Of a stretch of 64,000 bases of DNA, positions 48,130-57,186 are shown piece by piece (within the stretch, counting starts at the first letter, position 1; each line of letters starts with the position of its first letter). Below the pieces are notes generated by a model. The model worked only from the letters and a program-made list of their open reading frames with translations, did no database searches and was not told the origin of the DNA. The stretch spans positions 1 to 64,000 of the forward strand of contig CAKOHT010000002.1 in NCBI GenBank assembly GCA_934085975.1. Reading direction: 5' to 3'. A program made the position numbers and the translations under genes. The DNA is from an uncultured Cetobacterium sp. (GTDB lineage Bacteria; Fusobacteriota; Fusobacteriia; Fusobacteriales; Fusobacteriaceae).

Positions 48130-49980
48130 CTAAATTATCTCTTTATTTTGTGGTGGCTCCCTATATGTCACTACAAATTTTTTCATTAACTCTTTTAATT
48201 CATTTTTCTTAGGATTTTTTATAGCTATACTTAAAGCCTCCAAATGTTCATCCAAATTTATGTCTGTTTCATCTATACGAGTTATAAATATTTTATTATT
48301 CTCTGTTTTTTGTGCTGCTCCCACATCATAGAGTAACTCCTCATACAGTTTTTCCCCGGGACGTAATCCCACTATATCAATATCCACATTGGCATTGGAT
48401 AACTTTATCATCGTTTTAGCAAGATCCATTATTTTTACAGGTTCTCCCATATCTAAAATAAATAGTTCTCCTCCTTTTCCAAGAGCACCAGCCTCTATAA
48501 CAAGTTGAGCAGCCTCAGGAATAGTCATAAAATATCTCGTTATATCTGGATGAGTTAGCGTCAAGTTTTTACCTTCGCCGATAAGTTTTTTAAATATCGG
48601 TATAACTGATCCATTACTTCCAAGTACATTCCCAAAACGTACTGCCATGAACTTCGTTTTTCCCTTTTTATTCATAGTTTCTACTACTATCTCGCAGCCT
48701 CTCTTGGTCGCTCCCATGATATTCGTTGGATTGACCGCTTTATCTGTAGATATCAATACAAATCTATCCACTTCATACTTTATCGCGACCTCTGCGACTT
48801 TTTTAGTTCCAAATATATTATTTTTTATAGCCTCCTCAGGATTATGTTCCATCAAAGGAACGTGTTTATGTGCTGCCGCATGAAACACAATATTAGGTTT
48901 ATATCTGGCAAATAGTAGTTCAACCTTATCCTGCTCTCTAATATTACAAACTTCACTCTGCAAATCTAAATTTTTAAATGTTCTTTTTAATTCCAACTCT
49001 AAAAAATATAAATCATTTTCATTGACATCTATTGTAACCAATTTTTTAGGATTATACTTTGCTATTTGTCGTGCAAGCTCACTTCCTATACTTCCTGCTC
49101 CACCCGTTACAAATACAGTTTTATCTTTTATTATCTCTTTTATGTTGTCGCCATTGACAAGCACTTGTGCTCTTCCAAGTAGATCCTCTATGCTCACATC
49201 CCTTATTTGACTCGTCATATTTTCATCTTGAAATATCTCATCTATGCTTGGCAATATTTTTATTTTTATATCCCCACAACATTTTATTAAGTCGATTATC
49301 TCTTTTACCTTTTCCCTTTTGATAGTTGGTATAGCTACAATCACTGTCTCTATACTCAACTCCTTCATAACTCTCTCTAAATCAAAAAAATCTCCGTAAA
49401 CTTTTACACCATTTATATATGTTCCACGTTTACGCCTGTCATCGTCAATAATTCCTGTTATATGGTATGGATAATTCGGATTTGTAAGAGCATCTCGAAG
49501 AAGTGCTACCCCTGCTTCTCCAGCCCCATACACAAGCGTATTTAATTTAGGCTTACTTTTTCCAAGCACAATTCTATAGGATCTATTCAATCTAAATAAA
49601 AATCTCCATAGAAGCTGTAACATCACTACCAATATAAATCCTACCAACACAACTGTTCTGGAGTATTCCTCCCTTGTCACTGCATAGTAGGCCAGTGTCA
49701 CCACTAGTGCTATCAAATTTGTAAAAGTTAGATTTAAAACATCCAAAGAGTTTGTGTAACTCCAGCTTTTCATAGAATTTTTTCTAAAAAGATAAACACA
49801 CAAAAATGCTACTCCATATACTATAAAATAACTACTGTGTAGACTCTCTTCCCACTTATTCTCAAATCTTACTAAAAGGCCTAGAAAGATTCCAATAAAT
49901 ACTGTGATTAAATCTATTAGCAATTTAACTATATTTCTTCTATTAGAAAACAACTCCATTATTGCATTCTCTCTAAACAC
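48130..49980 (-). CDS. Membrane-bound nucleotide-sugar 4,6-dehydratase (PglF/WbpM/FlaA1-like)
   Basis: About 616 residues: four N-terminal membrane helices (to about 130), a CoA-binding-like domain ('TLVYGAGEAGVALLRDAL', 'ITGIIDDDRRKRGTYINGV'), then the catalytic SDR domain from about 285 ('VFVTGGAGSIGSELARQIAK', 'VFHAAAHKHVPLMEHNPEEA', 'STDKAVNPTNIMGATKRGCE'). It makes UDP-4-keto-6-deoxy-GlcNAc for the first sugar of the unit. The likely start is GTG at 49980 with AAGGGGGG upstream; an ATG at 49959 is the alternative. Confidence 0.92.
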   Translation of the reverse strand: MFRENAIMELFSNRRNIVKLLIDLITVFIGIFLGLLVRFENKWEESLHSSYFIVYGVAFLCVYLFRKNSMKSWSYTNSLDVLNLTFTNLIALVVTLAYYAVTREEYSRTVVLVGFILVVMLQLLWRFLFRLNRSYRIVLGKSKPKLNTLVYGAGEAGVALLRDALTNPNYPYHITGIIDDDRRKRGTYINGVKVYGDFFDLERVMKELSIETVIVAIPTIKREKVKEIIDLIKCCGDIKIKILPSIDEIFQDENMTSQIRDVSIEDLLGRAQVLVNGDNIKEIIKDKTVFVTGGAGSIGSELARQIAKYNPKKLVTIDVNENDLYFLELELKRTFKNLDLQSEVCNIREQDKVELLFARYKPNIVFHAAAHKHVPLMEHNPEEAIKNNIFGTKKVAEVAIKYEVDRFVLISTDKAVNPTNIMGATKRGCEIVVETMNKKGKTKFMAVRFGNVLGSNGSVIPIFKKLIGEGKNLTLTHPDITRYFMTIPEAAQLVIEAGALGKGGELFILDMGEPVKIMDLAKTMIKLSNANVDIDIVGLRPGEKLYEELLYDVGAAQKTENNKIFITRIDETDINLDEHLEALSIAIKNPKKNELKELMKKFVVTYREPPQNKEII

Positions 49981-49997
49981 CTTTATCCCCCCTTCAA

Positions 49998-52358
49998 TTA
50001 AAATACCTTCACGCTACCTATATATTCCCTTCTGTAGTCTCTTAACTCTATTTTCACCATACTGTTTAAAATCTCGTTTAGTTCATTTTGAACATTTAAT
50101 AACCCTATCTCTATTCTCTTCTTTTGTTCCTCACTTGGCTCTTTCATATTCTTAGAAAATCTTAAATTTTCTAAAAGTTCTATTCTCAAACTGTTCTCTT
50201 TGTTTAGATTACTTAAATACATTTTAGATATATTTATGTATTGCTCCTCCCTTAATCCCACATCAGAACTCATACTAATATCTCCACTATCCAATACAAC
50301 AGCTTGTTTTTCACCAATATTATAGTCTCTTAAAACAGATTCATATATCTTTTCTTTATTTCCTAGCGAATTTAATTCTAAAACAGTATATTTGTCCTCT
50401 CCCTCTATAAGAATTTTTTCTAAAGAGATATTCGCCACCAAATTATTGGATTTAATATAATTGGATATATCTCTAAAACTGATATTTTTCACTCTATTTA
50501 GCTCCACACCTAAGTTACTGTACTCATATAATACCTCTCTTGTTTTAGTGCTTCTCTTTCTCAGATCAATCTCCAAATTTATAGACTCTATCAAATTGTT
50601 TAACGCTTTGATAACATCCCTATAATTCGTATACTCCTTTAAAAAGTCATAGCTATAATCTTCACTCTTAAAAAATGAATCTATATAAAATTTCGGAAAG
50701 TTTTCTATCAAACTTTCTTTTACTTTTTTCTCCTCTACCTTATTTTTTAAATTTAAAATCACTGAATACTCAGTTGGAATATATAGATATCTCTCTCCAT
50801 TTTTCAATCTACTCTCTGTACTACCAATACTTCCCGTAGGAAAAATAGGTGCTATCTCTATATTTTTTAACTCTTCAGCGGATACACCCACTTTTTTCAT
50901 CAAAAAATCTTTTATCAATATTTCACTTAAATCAAATGGTGTCTTATCTGGATTTAACCCCTGATTTATCTCTTTATGAGTAAATTGTAGAGTTAATTTC
51001 TCCATAGAATAGACATTCAAACTACTAATTGAAAATAATAATAACAACACTAAACTCTTATTATATTTTTTGAATACTTGATAGTAATTTTTTAAAAGTG
51101 CCACTATAACTCCTAAAAATAGTCCCATAACTATACCCATTACCAATATTAATTTAGCCTTCGAATTGGATTCAATCTCTACCGGAGTTGCCAACTTCAC
51201 TATAGCTCCGTATTTTATGTAATTTTCTTTCCCCTCCAAAGCATTTACCTCTTGAACTATAGAATTATAACTTTTTACAATACCTTGTAGTGACTTCAGT
51301 ATGTATGCCTTCTCTATTTCTGTTCCCATTTTTAAATTTTTGCTCACATATACTAATTCTTCCAATTGTTGCTGTAAATTTACCAATTCATTCTCCGTAT
51401 TCAGATAACTGGCCATCAATTCAACGTAATATTTTTCCTTTTGGTTATCTCCTACACTTATTTTAACTCCTTTGGGTAAAACCACATTCTCGCCCTCAAG
51501 ACTATATCTATCTAAGAGTTTTTTATAGTTATTAGCTTCCTCTTTTTTCTCCTTAATACTATTTTCGAGAATTAACTTTCTGTTCAAAAATTCACTCTGA
51601 AACTTTTCTGGACTTTTAACTATATTTGTCGCTAAAAGATAATTTTTTAAATCTTGAATCCTTATAGTTTCTAAATTCTCTAAATCTAACTGAACTTTTC
51701 TGTATCCAAATCCATACGAGATGTAATCTGTTCTTGTATTTTCTCTTCCCTTTATAAGGGTTTTCAACGAATTTTTTCTCTCATCTAAAATTTTTAAATA
51801 GTCCTCATAATTATATTCGCTATCACTTAAAATTCTCTCATCGAAGTACTTAAATCTATATCTCGACTCGTTTAACGCTTTATAATAATCGTTCAAAGAT
51901 TTATAGTAATCATTTAAAATTTTTTTACTCTCTTCAATGCTTCCAACTCTTAAATCAACTCTGTAGTTAGTTGGTGTATATTCCAAAAACTCTCCACTTT
52001 TAAGTAAAAACTCTCTTTTTTCCTCTATCTCTTTTGGTACAATACCAGTTATTTTAAACTTTTTTGCAAATTCATCCAAAGAAAGTCTATTTCTTTCTCT
52101 TATATCATTTTCACTATAGACCCTTTCTAAGACATTACTAACCAATAGGTTTCCTTCATTATATTCCTCTGCTAAATTAACAATTATAGAAGCCCTTCTA
52201 GATGTATTTCTTTCATACAAAGCTCCCCCAAAAGATAATATCATTACCAGAGCCATTGTTATAAATATGGTTTTCTTCTCCTTTATAAGAATTAATAATA
52301 ACTCTGTAATATCTATCTCATCTTCATGCTTGATCTCAGTAGAAATTTGATGCTTCAT
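49998..52358 (-). CDS. Wzz-like chain-length protein with two periplasmic domains
   Basis: 786 residues from the ATG at 52358 (GAGAGGGG site). The first half is a regular Wzz: 'DEIDITELLLILIKEKKTIF' with membrane helix 1, a coiled periplasmic domain, and membrane helix 2 ('LILVMGIVMGLFLGVIVALL'). It then goes on: a third hydrophobic segment ('SLVLLLLFSISSLNVYS') and a second periplasmic domain of about 330 residues. The two domains look related ('EYTNYRDVIKALNNLI...FRDISNYIKSNNLV' against 'LKILDERKNSLKTLI...IQDLKNYLLATNIV'). No closing membrane helix is seen. It likely controls glycan chain length together with the Wzz gene upstream. Confidence 0.83.
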   Translation of the reverse strand: MKHQISTEIKHEDEIDITELLLILIKEKKTIFITMALVMILSFGGALYERNTSRRASIIVNLAEEYNEGNLLVSNVLERVYSENDIRERNRLSLDEFAKKFKITGIVPKEIEEKREFLLKSGEFLEYTPTNYRVDLRVGSIEESKKILNDYYKSLNDYYKALNESRYRFKYFDERILSDSEYNYEDYLKILDERKNSLKTLIKGRENTRTDYISYGFGYRKVQLDLENLETIRIQDLKNYLLATNIVKSPEKFQSEFLNRKLILENSIKEKKEEANNYKKLLDRYSLEGENVVLPKGVKISVGDNQKEKYYVELMASYLNTENELVNLQQQLEELVYVSKNLKMGTEIEKAYILKSLQGIVKSYNSIVQEVNALEGKENYIKYGAIVKLATPVEIESNSKAKLILVMGIVMGLFLGVIVALLKNYYQVFKKYNKSLVLLLLFSISSLNVYSMEKLTLQFTHKEINQGLNPDKTPFDLSEILIKDFLMKKVGVSAEELKNIEIAPIFPTGSIGSTESRLKNGERYLYIPTEYSVILNLKNKVEEKKVKESLIENFPKFYIDSFFKSEDYSYDFLKEYTNYRDVIKALNNLIESINLEIDLRKRSTKTREVLYEYSNLGVELNRVKNISFRDISNYIKSNNLVANISLEKILIEGEDKYTVLELNSLGNKEKIYESVLRDYNIGEKQAVVLDSGDISMSSDVGLREEQYINISKMYLSNLNKENSLRIELLENLRFSKNMKEPSEEQKKRIEIGLLNVQNELNEILNSMVKIELRDYRREYIGSVKVF

Positions 52359-52377
52359 ATTTTCCCCTCTCATAAAC

Positions 52378-53298
52378 CTAACTATTTTTACATCTTTTTT
52401 TATATTCATCTATAAACTCTTTAACAAATGCAACTACTGCTCCTAAAAATACTCCCACTACCATTCCAGCTACAAGAACGATTTTAGCTTTACTCTCTTC
52501 TTTTAAAGAATATATATCTGTTGTCTCCTTAATAATATCCACTTCATCATTCAGTGAATCCAATTTTATTAACTCATTTACATAGTTATTATAATATTTT
52601 TCCTGTTCACTTTTTCTAAGATCCAATTTTGGATATTTAGATGATATATAACTTATTTTTTCTTCTGGCTTCAGATTTTCTAAATCGTCATCATTTTTGA
52701 AAATATTCAAAATTTCATTTTGAATCTCTTCAAGCTCCATCTTAACTTTTTCTAAAGAAATATTTTTCGCTATTTTTTCTTTTTCTATGATATCAGCTAG
52801 ATTATCTTGCTCTCTTAAAATCTCTAGATATCTCTCTATAATTTCTCTACTACTATCTTCATCCGTTATGGTTTCCACCTTTATTAAGACCTCTTCCGGC
52901 TTCTTATCATTTTTGTTTACAGTTATTATTTTTTGTAAAAATTTCCTTTTTGACGATAAATTTTGCATATTTTCTGGAGTATTTTTTAAATACTCCTCTC
53001 TTATAGGCTCTATCTCAAAAATTTTCTCAATATTTTTATCTTGAAGTAAAATAGTATCTATATCTATTTTGTTCACACCTTTTAAGTCATAATTTTCTTG
53101 TTGTATAAGAATATTTTTAACCAGATAGTGTGGGGCTTTGCTATTCACGTACAGCGCTCCTCCTATCGATAATATTGCACAAAATATTATAGTAACAAGT
53201 ATACTGCACCGATGTCTCATCAATATTTCAATCAGTTCATAGAGATCAATCTCGTCCTCGTATCTCCTCGCTTCCATCTCTTTTATTTCCTTAATCAT
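52378..53298 (-). CDS. wzz: Wzz-family polysaccharide chain-length determinant
   Basis: 306 residues: a cytoplasmic start 'EDEIDLYELIEILMRHR', membrane helix 1 (about 32-52), a Glu/Lys-rich coiled periplasmic domain, and membrane helix 2 near the end ('KIVLVAGMVVGVFLGAVVAF') with a short basic tail. That is the Wzz layout. It lacks a tyrosine-kinase domain and none is encoded nearby. First gene of the 26-kb cluster; GAGGAG lies 7 bases before the ATG. Confidence 0.88.
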   Translation of the reverse strand: MIKEIKEMEARRYEDEIDLYELIEILMRHRCSILVTIIFCAILSIGGALYVNSKAPHYLVKNILIQQENYDLKGVNKIDIDTILLQDKNIEKIFEIEPIREEYLKNTPENMQNLSSKRKFLQKIITVNKNDKKPEEVLIKVETITDEDSSREIIERYLEILREQDNLADIIEKEKIAKNISLEKVKMELEEIQNEILNIFKNDDDLENLKPEEKISYISSKYPKLDLRKSEQEKYYNNYVNELIKLDSLNDEVDIIKETTDIYSLKEESKAKIVLVAGMVVGVFLGAVVAFVKEFIDEYKKRCKNS

Positions 53299-53328
53299 TG
53301 TTATCTCCTCATCTTAATATTTTACCTC

Positions 53329-53363
53329 AAGGTTCATTATAGCATTTTTTCACTGTGAAAAAA
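53329..53363 (-). promoter_or_regulatory. Promoter and possible operator of the polysaccharide cluster
   Basis: On the minus strand TGCTATAAT, an extended -10 element, lies at 53336-53344. A 19-base inverted repeat TTTTTTCACTGTGAAAAAA (plus strand, 53345-53363) covers the -35 region, where no good -35 hexamer exists. The predicted transcript start near 53329 gives a leader of about 30 bases before wzz. The palindrome is a candidate activator or repressor site. Confidence 0.7.
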
Positions 53364-53397
53364 AGTAGAAATTATATATGATTCCACATTTTTCATT

Positions 53398-53431
53398 TAC
53401 AAAAAAAGGGCTAGAAAATTTCTAGACCCTT
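53398..53431 (-). terminator. Intrinsic terminator behind the 103-residue gene
   Basis: On the minus strand AGGGTCTAGAA and TTCTAGCCCT pair with one bulged base and run into seven T (plus strand A run at 53401-53407). It separates this gene from the polysaccharide promoter. A T-run on the other side means it could also work on the plus strand. Confidence 0.8.
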
Positions 53432-53440
53432 TTTATTATT

Positions 53441-53752
53441 CTATACCTCTGATGCGTTATCCATGAAATAACTAAATGCCATCAACTCTGCCTTTTCAAC
53501 TTCTATTCTATCTAAAGAGTTTTGTCCTGTCTTTATCTCTTTTTCTACTTGCTCTCTCCACTCCAAATATGATTCATATGGATTTCCTTCCGGTAATACT
53601 TCATTATCAGTCTGTAACTGTTCTATGTGTGAAAGAGTCGCTTTATCATCCGCTAATTCCTTTAAATAAGATACTTCCTTTTCAATACTTTTTTGTATCT
53701 TAACTATAACTGTTTCCAATACTTCTTTTGCTTTTACAATTGTCATACCCAT
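53441..53752 (-). CDS. Small coiled-coil protein of unknown function
   Basis: 103 residues, almost wholly helical and charged ('VKIQKSIEKEVSYLKELADD', 'EVEKAELMAFSYFMDNASEV'). It has no signal peptide or membrane segment. AGGAGG lies just upstream of the ATG, and a 10-base palindrome ATCTCGAGAT (53787-53796) sits in its promoter region. I do not recognise the family. It has its own terminator, so it is an independent unit. Confidence 0.7.
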   Translation of the reverse strand: MGMTIVKAKEVLETVIVKIQKSIEKEVSYLKELADDKATLSHIEQLQTDNEVLPEGNPYESYLEWREQVEKEIKTGQNSLDRIEVEKAELMAFSYFMDNASEV

Positions 53753-53906
53753 TTTTTTCCTCCTACGATTTTTTATATTTTATCTTATCTCGAGATATTT
53801 TTATAATAACATAAAGCTAACTCTATTACAGTAGCGAAAATCCCACTCTTCATCCTTTTCTTTTTTTCTTAAAAATGCCACTCTTAGCATCTTTTTTCAA
53901 AATAAT

Positions 53907-53945
53907 TTGACTTACTATTTAATGTTTTATATTATCCATATATGG
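53907..53945 (+). promoter_or_regulatory. Strong sigma70-type promoter with palindrome at the start site
   Basis: TTGACT (53907-53912) and TATTAT (53930-53935) are separated by exactly 17 bases. The perfect palindrome CCATATATGG (53936-53945) follows at the predicted transcript start. It drives the two small plus-strand genes after a leader of about 40 bases. The palindrome is a likely operator, possibly for autoregulation. Confidence 0.78.
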
Positions 53946-53981
53946 GAATAAAAAAACATCTATAATATTTTTGGAGGAGCT

Positions 53982-54185
53982 ATGGAAAAAGAATTTTGCA
54001 TTAAAAGTTTAATCAAAGAACATATTGGACGCTTTGTCTTAATGGAGGAAATTGAACTACTCCTCCCTTTTAAAAAAGAAACTCTTTATAAAAAACTAAA
54101 GCAATGTCCTGGTGCTGTCTTTAAACAGACTAATGGATATATTGTCATTGATGTTGAAATTTTTCTAGATTATTTATTTTTATAA
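53982..54185 (+). CDS. Very small protein, possible excisionase-like helix-turn-helix
   Basis: 67 residues. 'VLMEEIELLLPFKKETLYKK' followed by 'GAVFKQTNGYIVIDVEIFLD' has the layout of HTH_17/excisionase-like domains: a helix that picks a module start, a recognition helix ('KETLYKKLKQ') and a beta wing ('NGYIVIDVE'). Function unknown. TTTGGAGGAG precedes the ATG, and it lies under a strong promoter. Confidence 0.6.
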   Translation: MEKEFCIKSLIKEHIGRFVLMEEIELLLPFKKETLYKKLKQCPGAVFKQTNGYIVIDVEIFLDYLFL

Positions 54186-54209
54186 AAAATTATATAGGAG
54201 TGATAACTT

Positions 54210-54500
54210 TTGAAAAATAAGTCCAATTTAAAAAAACATATACAACTTTTAGAGATTTCTAAACAGATTTTTTATTTTAAAAAAATTTCACCCATAGAGG
54301 ATATAAACCTATTTCAAATTGAAATAAATAAAAATCTTTCAGAACTTTGTATAAAACAACACAAATTCTTATTTTGTAAAAATGAGATTAAATACTTAAC
54401 AAATTCCAGTAGTTCCCAAATTGATTATCTAATCGATAAACATGAAATAAGTATATCCCAATATAATCATAAAAAAATTATTACTCTTCCTAATTTTTAG
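54210..54500 (+). CDS. Small protein of unknown function, second of a pair
   Basis: 96 residues. The start is TTG at 54210, with ATAGGAG 9 bases upstream; the gap to the previous gene is 24 bases. The C-terminal half ('EIKYLTNSSSSQIDYLIDKH' then 'KKIITLPNF') has the same helix-then-short-strand layout as the previous protein, so both may be small DNA-binding proteins. It ends 31 bases from the converging TonB-receptor gene. No family recognised. Confidence 0.55.
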   Translation: MKNKSNLKKHIQLLEISKQIFYFKKISPIEDINLFQIEINKNLSELCIKQHKFLFCKNEIKYLTNSSSSQIDYLIDKHEISISQYNHKKIITLPNF

Positions 54501-54531
54501 CTTTTTACTTGATATATTCTTATAAATACGT

Positions 54532-56646
54532 CTACATATATAATTTCCCTGAAAGAAAATAATTTGCTCTCGGAGCTGGAACCGCTGTTTTCCATGTCTC
54601 TTCATAATTATACTTTTGGTTAAATAAATTATTTATTCCAAAACTTACACTCAATGAATCTCCTATTGTATATGTCATCATAATATTTGTGTAGTTATAG
54701 CTATTAATTTTTGTATCTACATAATGGTTATTTTCTCCATATTCTTTAACAATGTAGTTTCCAATCAAATTAAAATTTACATCAAATTTCATCTTTTCTG
54801 TTATGTCAAACCCTGCTCCTAAAATAATTTTTCCTTTTGGCACCATAGCTAACTCTTCACCTTTGTACACTCCCTTTGTTATCTCAGTATTAACATAAGA
54901 AAACGACTGATATGTCGTCAACTTTTCAAAATATTGCTCTAGGTATAACTCCCCTCCAAGTTTCTTAACTTCGTTGAGATTCTTATACTGCCACTCTTTT
55001 ATTGCAGGATTATGAGCATTTTTTTGAATCAGAACTATTTCATCATGAGTAAATATCGCAAATAGTGATAAATTTATGGAGGTATTAGCTACAAAGTCTC
55101 TAATTCCCACTTCAAAATTATTGGATATTTCAGATTTCAAATCATTTGAAAGATAGTTCATATTCACTTTATCTGTTATCTGTCCCGGAAGTGGTGACGT
55201 AAATCCTCTTTCATATCTTGTAAAAATAGTTCCTGAATCACTATATCTATAGTTTGTTCCTATCTCAAAAGCGTAGTTATCACTTCTCTTTGTATCTTCA
55301 ATACTTTTATATTCATGTATTGTACTCATAGATTTTATCTCTGTTTCGCTATCCCTTTGTCCACCAAATCTTGAATGTTCGTATCTAACTCCAGAAATAA
55401 GTTCCCACTTATCTGTTAAGTTATATCTATTTAATCCATAAATAGCATTACTCTCTTTAAAGATATTATTTTTTAGGTCTATCCTTACATCCCCGTTTAA
55501 TTTTAAATTGGGAATTGGTTTTGGAAAAAACTCACCACTAGCCCGAATTTTACTGTCTCTCAAAAGTTTTGTATAACTATAATCATAACCTAAAATAAGT
55601 TCACCTCTTTCATAGATATACTGTCCTCGAGTTTTAGCTCCTACTGTATCCTCTTTAAATCTACCATTCATCGATACCGGTAAATTTTTTCCCAAAATAT
55701 CAAATGGCATACTTCCAAGTTTTGGAATTTCATAATCCATGAACGTCTCTTCTGTAAACTCTCTACTATATCTTTGAAAATAGACTGTATTCAAAAATGT
55801 TAGCGAATCGCTAAATTTATATTCATAATCTAAAGAGTACCCCTCTCTTTTAGAACTACTTACCACCGGAAATCCTTTAATTTTTCTATTTTTTTCCAAT
55901 AGTTCCTTTTCAACTGCAGTAGAATAATCTCTATTCTCATCAAAATACGACATCTGGAACTTTATTCTATTTTTATCATCAATAAAATAGTCTATTCCAC
56001 CACTAAAGCTATTACTCTCTTGGAAGTCTCCTTCTCTATATCCGTTTCCTTTCAAATAACTATAGTTAAAGTTTCCATATAAACTTTCTGTTAAATTTTG
56101 TCCTATAGAAATTCCCGTATTTTTAAAATTGTATGATTTTAATCCTCCCTCCAGCACTAAAAAATCCTTTCTTAAAGAGGACTTCGTTACAATATTTATA
56201 ATTCCTCCAGAACTTCCCGATCCATTTAACACTGTCCCTCCTCCAGGAACAATCTCTATTTTTTCTATAGAATTCAGAGGTATTGTATTGATTGGAAGTG
56301 TTCCCATTGAATCGTCAATAGGATTTAAACTCACTCCGTCTGCCAATATTTTCACTTTAGATATGGATTTCTCTCCATTTCCTCTTATATCCACCCTTGG
56401 TCCAAAATATGTATCTTGAATAATTATATTTGGAGCCTCTCTTAAAACATCTTCCAAATTTTTATAACTTCCATTATTTATCTCCTCCTTAAATAGAAGT
56501 ATCACATTTTTATTCTCTGAAAGAATAGGCATTTCAAAACCACCAGTTGAAAGAATAACTGAATCCTCTAATTTTATAGCCGCTTCTTGAGAGAAAGCAT
56601 ATATAGTTGTAATAAAGGACACAATTATAACCTTCAATATTTTCAC
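54532..56646 (-). CDS. TonB-dependent outer-membrane receptor
   Basis: 704 residues: signal peptide ending about residue 20 ('...YAFSQEA'), then a plug domain of about 120 residues ('YKNLEDVLREAPNIIIQD', 'VDIRGNGEKSISKVKILADG', 'IEKIEIVPGGGTVLNGSGSS', 'GGIINIVTKSS'). A 22-strand-type barrel follows, ending in aromatic 'NYFLSGKLYM'. No clear TonB box was found by eye. It imports a scarce ligand (iron-siderophore, haem or cobalamin class), which cannot be read from sequence. The start is GTG at 56646. It lies 70 bases after the globin gene and may be co-transcribed with it. Confidence 0.9.
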   Translation of the reverse strand: MKILKVIIVSFITTIYAFSQEAAIKLEDSVILSTGGFEMPILSENKNVILLFKEEINNGSYKNLEDVLREAPNIIIQDTYFGPRVDIRGNGEKSISKVKILADGVSLNPIDDSMGTLPINTIPLNSIEKIEIVPGGGTVLNGSGSSGGIINIVTKSSLRKDFLVLEGGLKSYNFKNTGISIGQNLTESLYGNFNYSYLKGNGYREGDFQESNSFSGGIDYFIDDKNRIKFQMSYFDENRDYSTAVEKELLEKNRKIKGFPVVSSSKREGYSLDYEYKFSDSLTFLNTVYFQRYSREFTEETFMDYEIPKLGSMPFDILGKNLPVSMNGRFKEDTVGAKTRGQYIYERGELILGYDYSYTKLLRDSKIRASGEFFPKPIPNLKLNGDVRIDLKNNIFKESNAIYGLNRYNLTDKWELISGVRYEHSRFGGQRDSETEIKSMSTIHEYKSIEDTKRSDNYAFEIGTNYRYSDSGTIFTRYERGFTSPLPGQITDKVNMNYLSNDLKSEISNNFEVGIRDFVANTSINLSLFAIFTHDEIVLIQKNAHNPAIKEWQYKNLNEVKKLGGELYLEQYFEKLTTYQSFSYVNTEITKGVYKGEELAMVPKGKIILGAGFDITEKMKFDVNFNLIGNYIVKEYGENNHYVDTKINSYNYTNIMMTYTIGDSLSVSFGINNLFNQKYNYEETWKTAVPAPRANYFLSGKLYM

Positions 56647-56686
56647 TTTTTCTCATCCCCTTTTCCCCTCTATTATTTTAAGTTAA

Positions 56687-56711
56687 GGAGTTAGAGCTAT
56701 GCTCTAGCTCC
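56687..56711. promoter_or_regulatory. Stem-loop between globin and TonB-receptor genes
   Basis: GGAGTTAGAGC, TAT, GCTCTAGCTCC form an 11-base stem with one irregular pair. No T-run follows on the minus strand, so it is probably not a full terminator for the globin gene; partial read-through or mRNA protection is possible. Confidence 0.55.
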
Positions 56712-56716
56712 TCCTC

Positions 56717-57157
56717 TTACTTACATTCCTCTTGATACATTTTCTCTTCAACGCCAATAAATATATCAGCAATTACTCCATAAGCTTCAGCCCAAGCATT
56801 TACTATATCATCTGTAGCCGCTTCTCCCAAAACCTCTTTTATAGCTCCTAGTAAGTATCTACCCACAACTGGATAATGTTCCTTTGTAACTTTTACATTT
56901 ATATGTGTTTTTGCAATAGATTGTACTGCTGGCATTAAAATAGCAAGATTATCTATATTCTCCGCTGCTGCTAATACAGTCATCGCTAAAGCTCTTGCTT
57001 GTGATCCATCCTTTTGCTTTCCTGCATCAAACATATCTTTAATTTCTGGATTCTCTTCTAACATATTTTTATAAAATACTGTAGTTATCTCAACTCCTTT
57101 TTCTTTTAAAACTGGCACTGTTGATTTCACAATATCTATTGTTTTTTGTGATAACAT
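56717..57157 (-). CDS. vhb: Single-domain globin, Vitreoscilla-haemoglobin-like
   Basis: 146 residues, the same length as Vitreoscilla haemoglobin as I remember it, and alignable without gaps. Tyr29 (B10), Gln53 (E7), proximal His85, Tyr95 and Glu137 all sit at the matching positions. '[20 protein letters not shown]', '[13 protein letters not shown]' and '[19 protein letters not shown]' are shared wording. There is no flavin reductase domain, unlike Hmp. It binds haem and O2 or NO; in a probable anaerobe, NO or O2 detoxification is the likely role. AAGGAGG precedes the ATG. Confidence 0.93.
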   Translation of the reverse strand: MLSQKTIDIVKSTVPVLKEKGVEITTVFYKNMLEENPEIKDMFDAGKQKDGSQARALAMTVLAAAENIDNLAILMPAVQSIAKTHINVKVTKEHYPVVGRYLLGAIKEVLGEAATDDIVNAWAEAYGVIADIFIGVEEKMYQEECK

Positions 57158-57186
57158 ATCTAAATTTCCTCCTTATAATATTTTCG

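Noticed and set aside
27607-53298. JUMPstart/ops element or RfaH control
   Set aside because: No GGCGGTAG-type element seen ahead of wzz.
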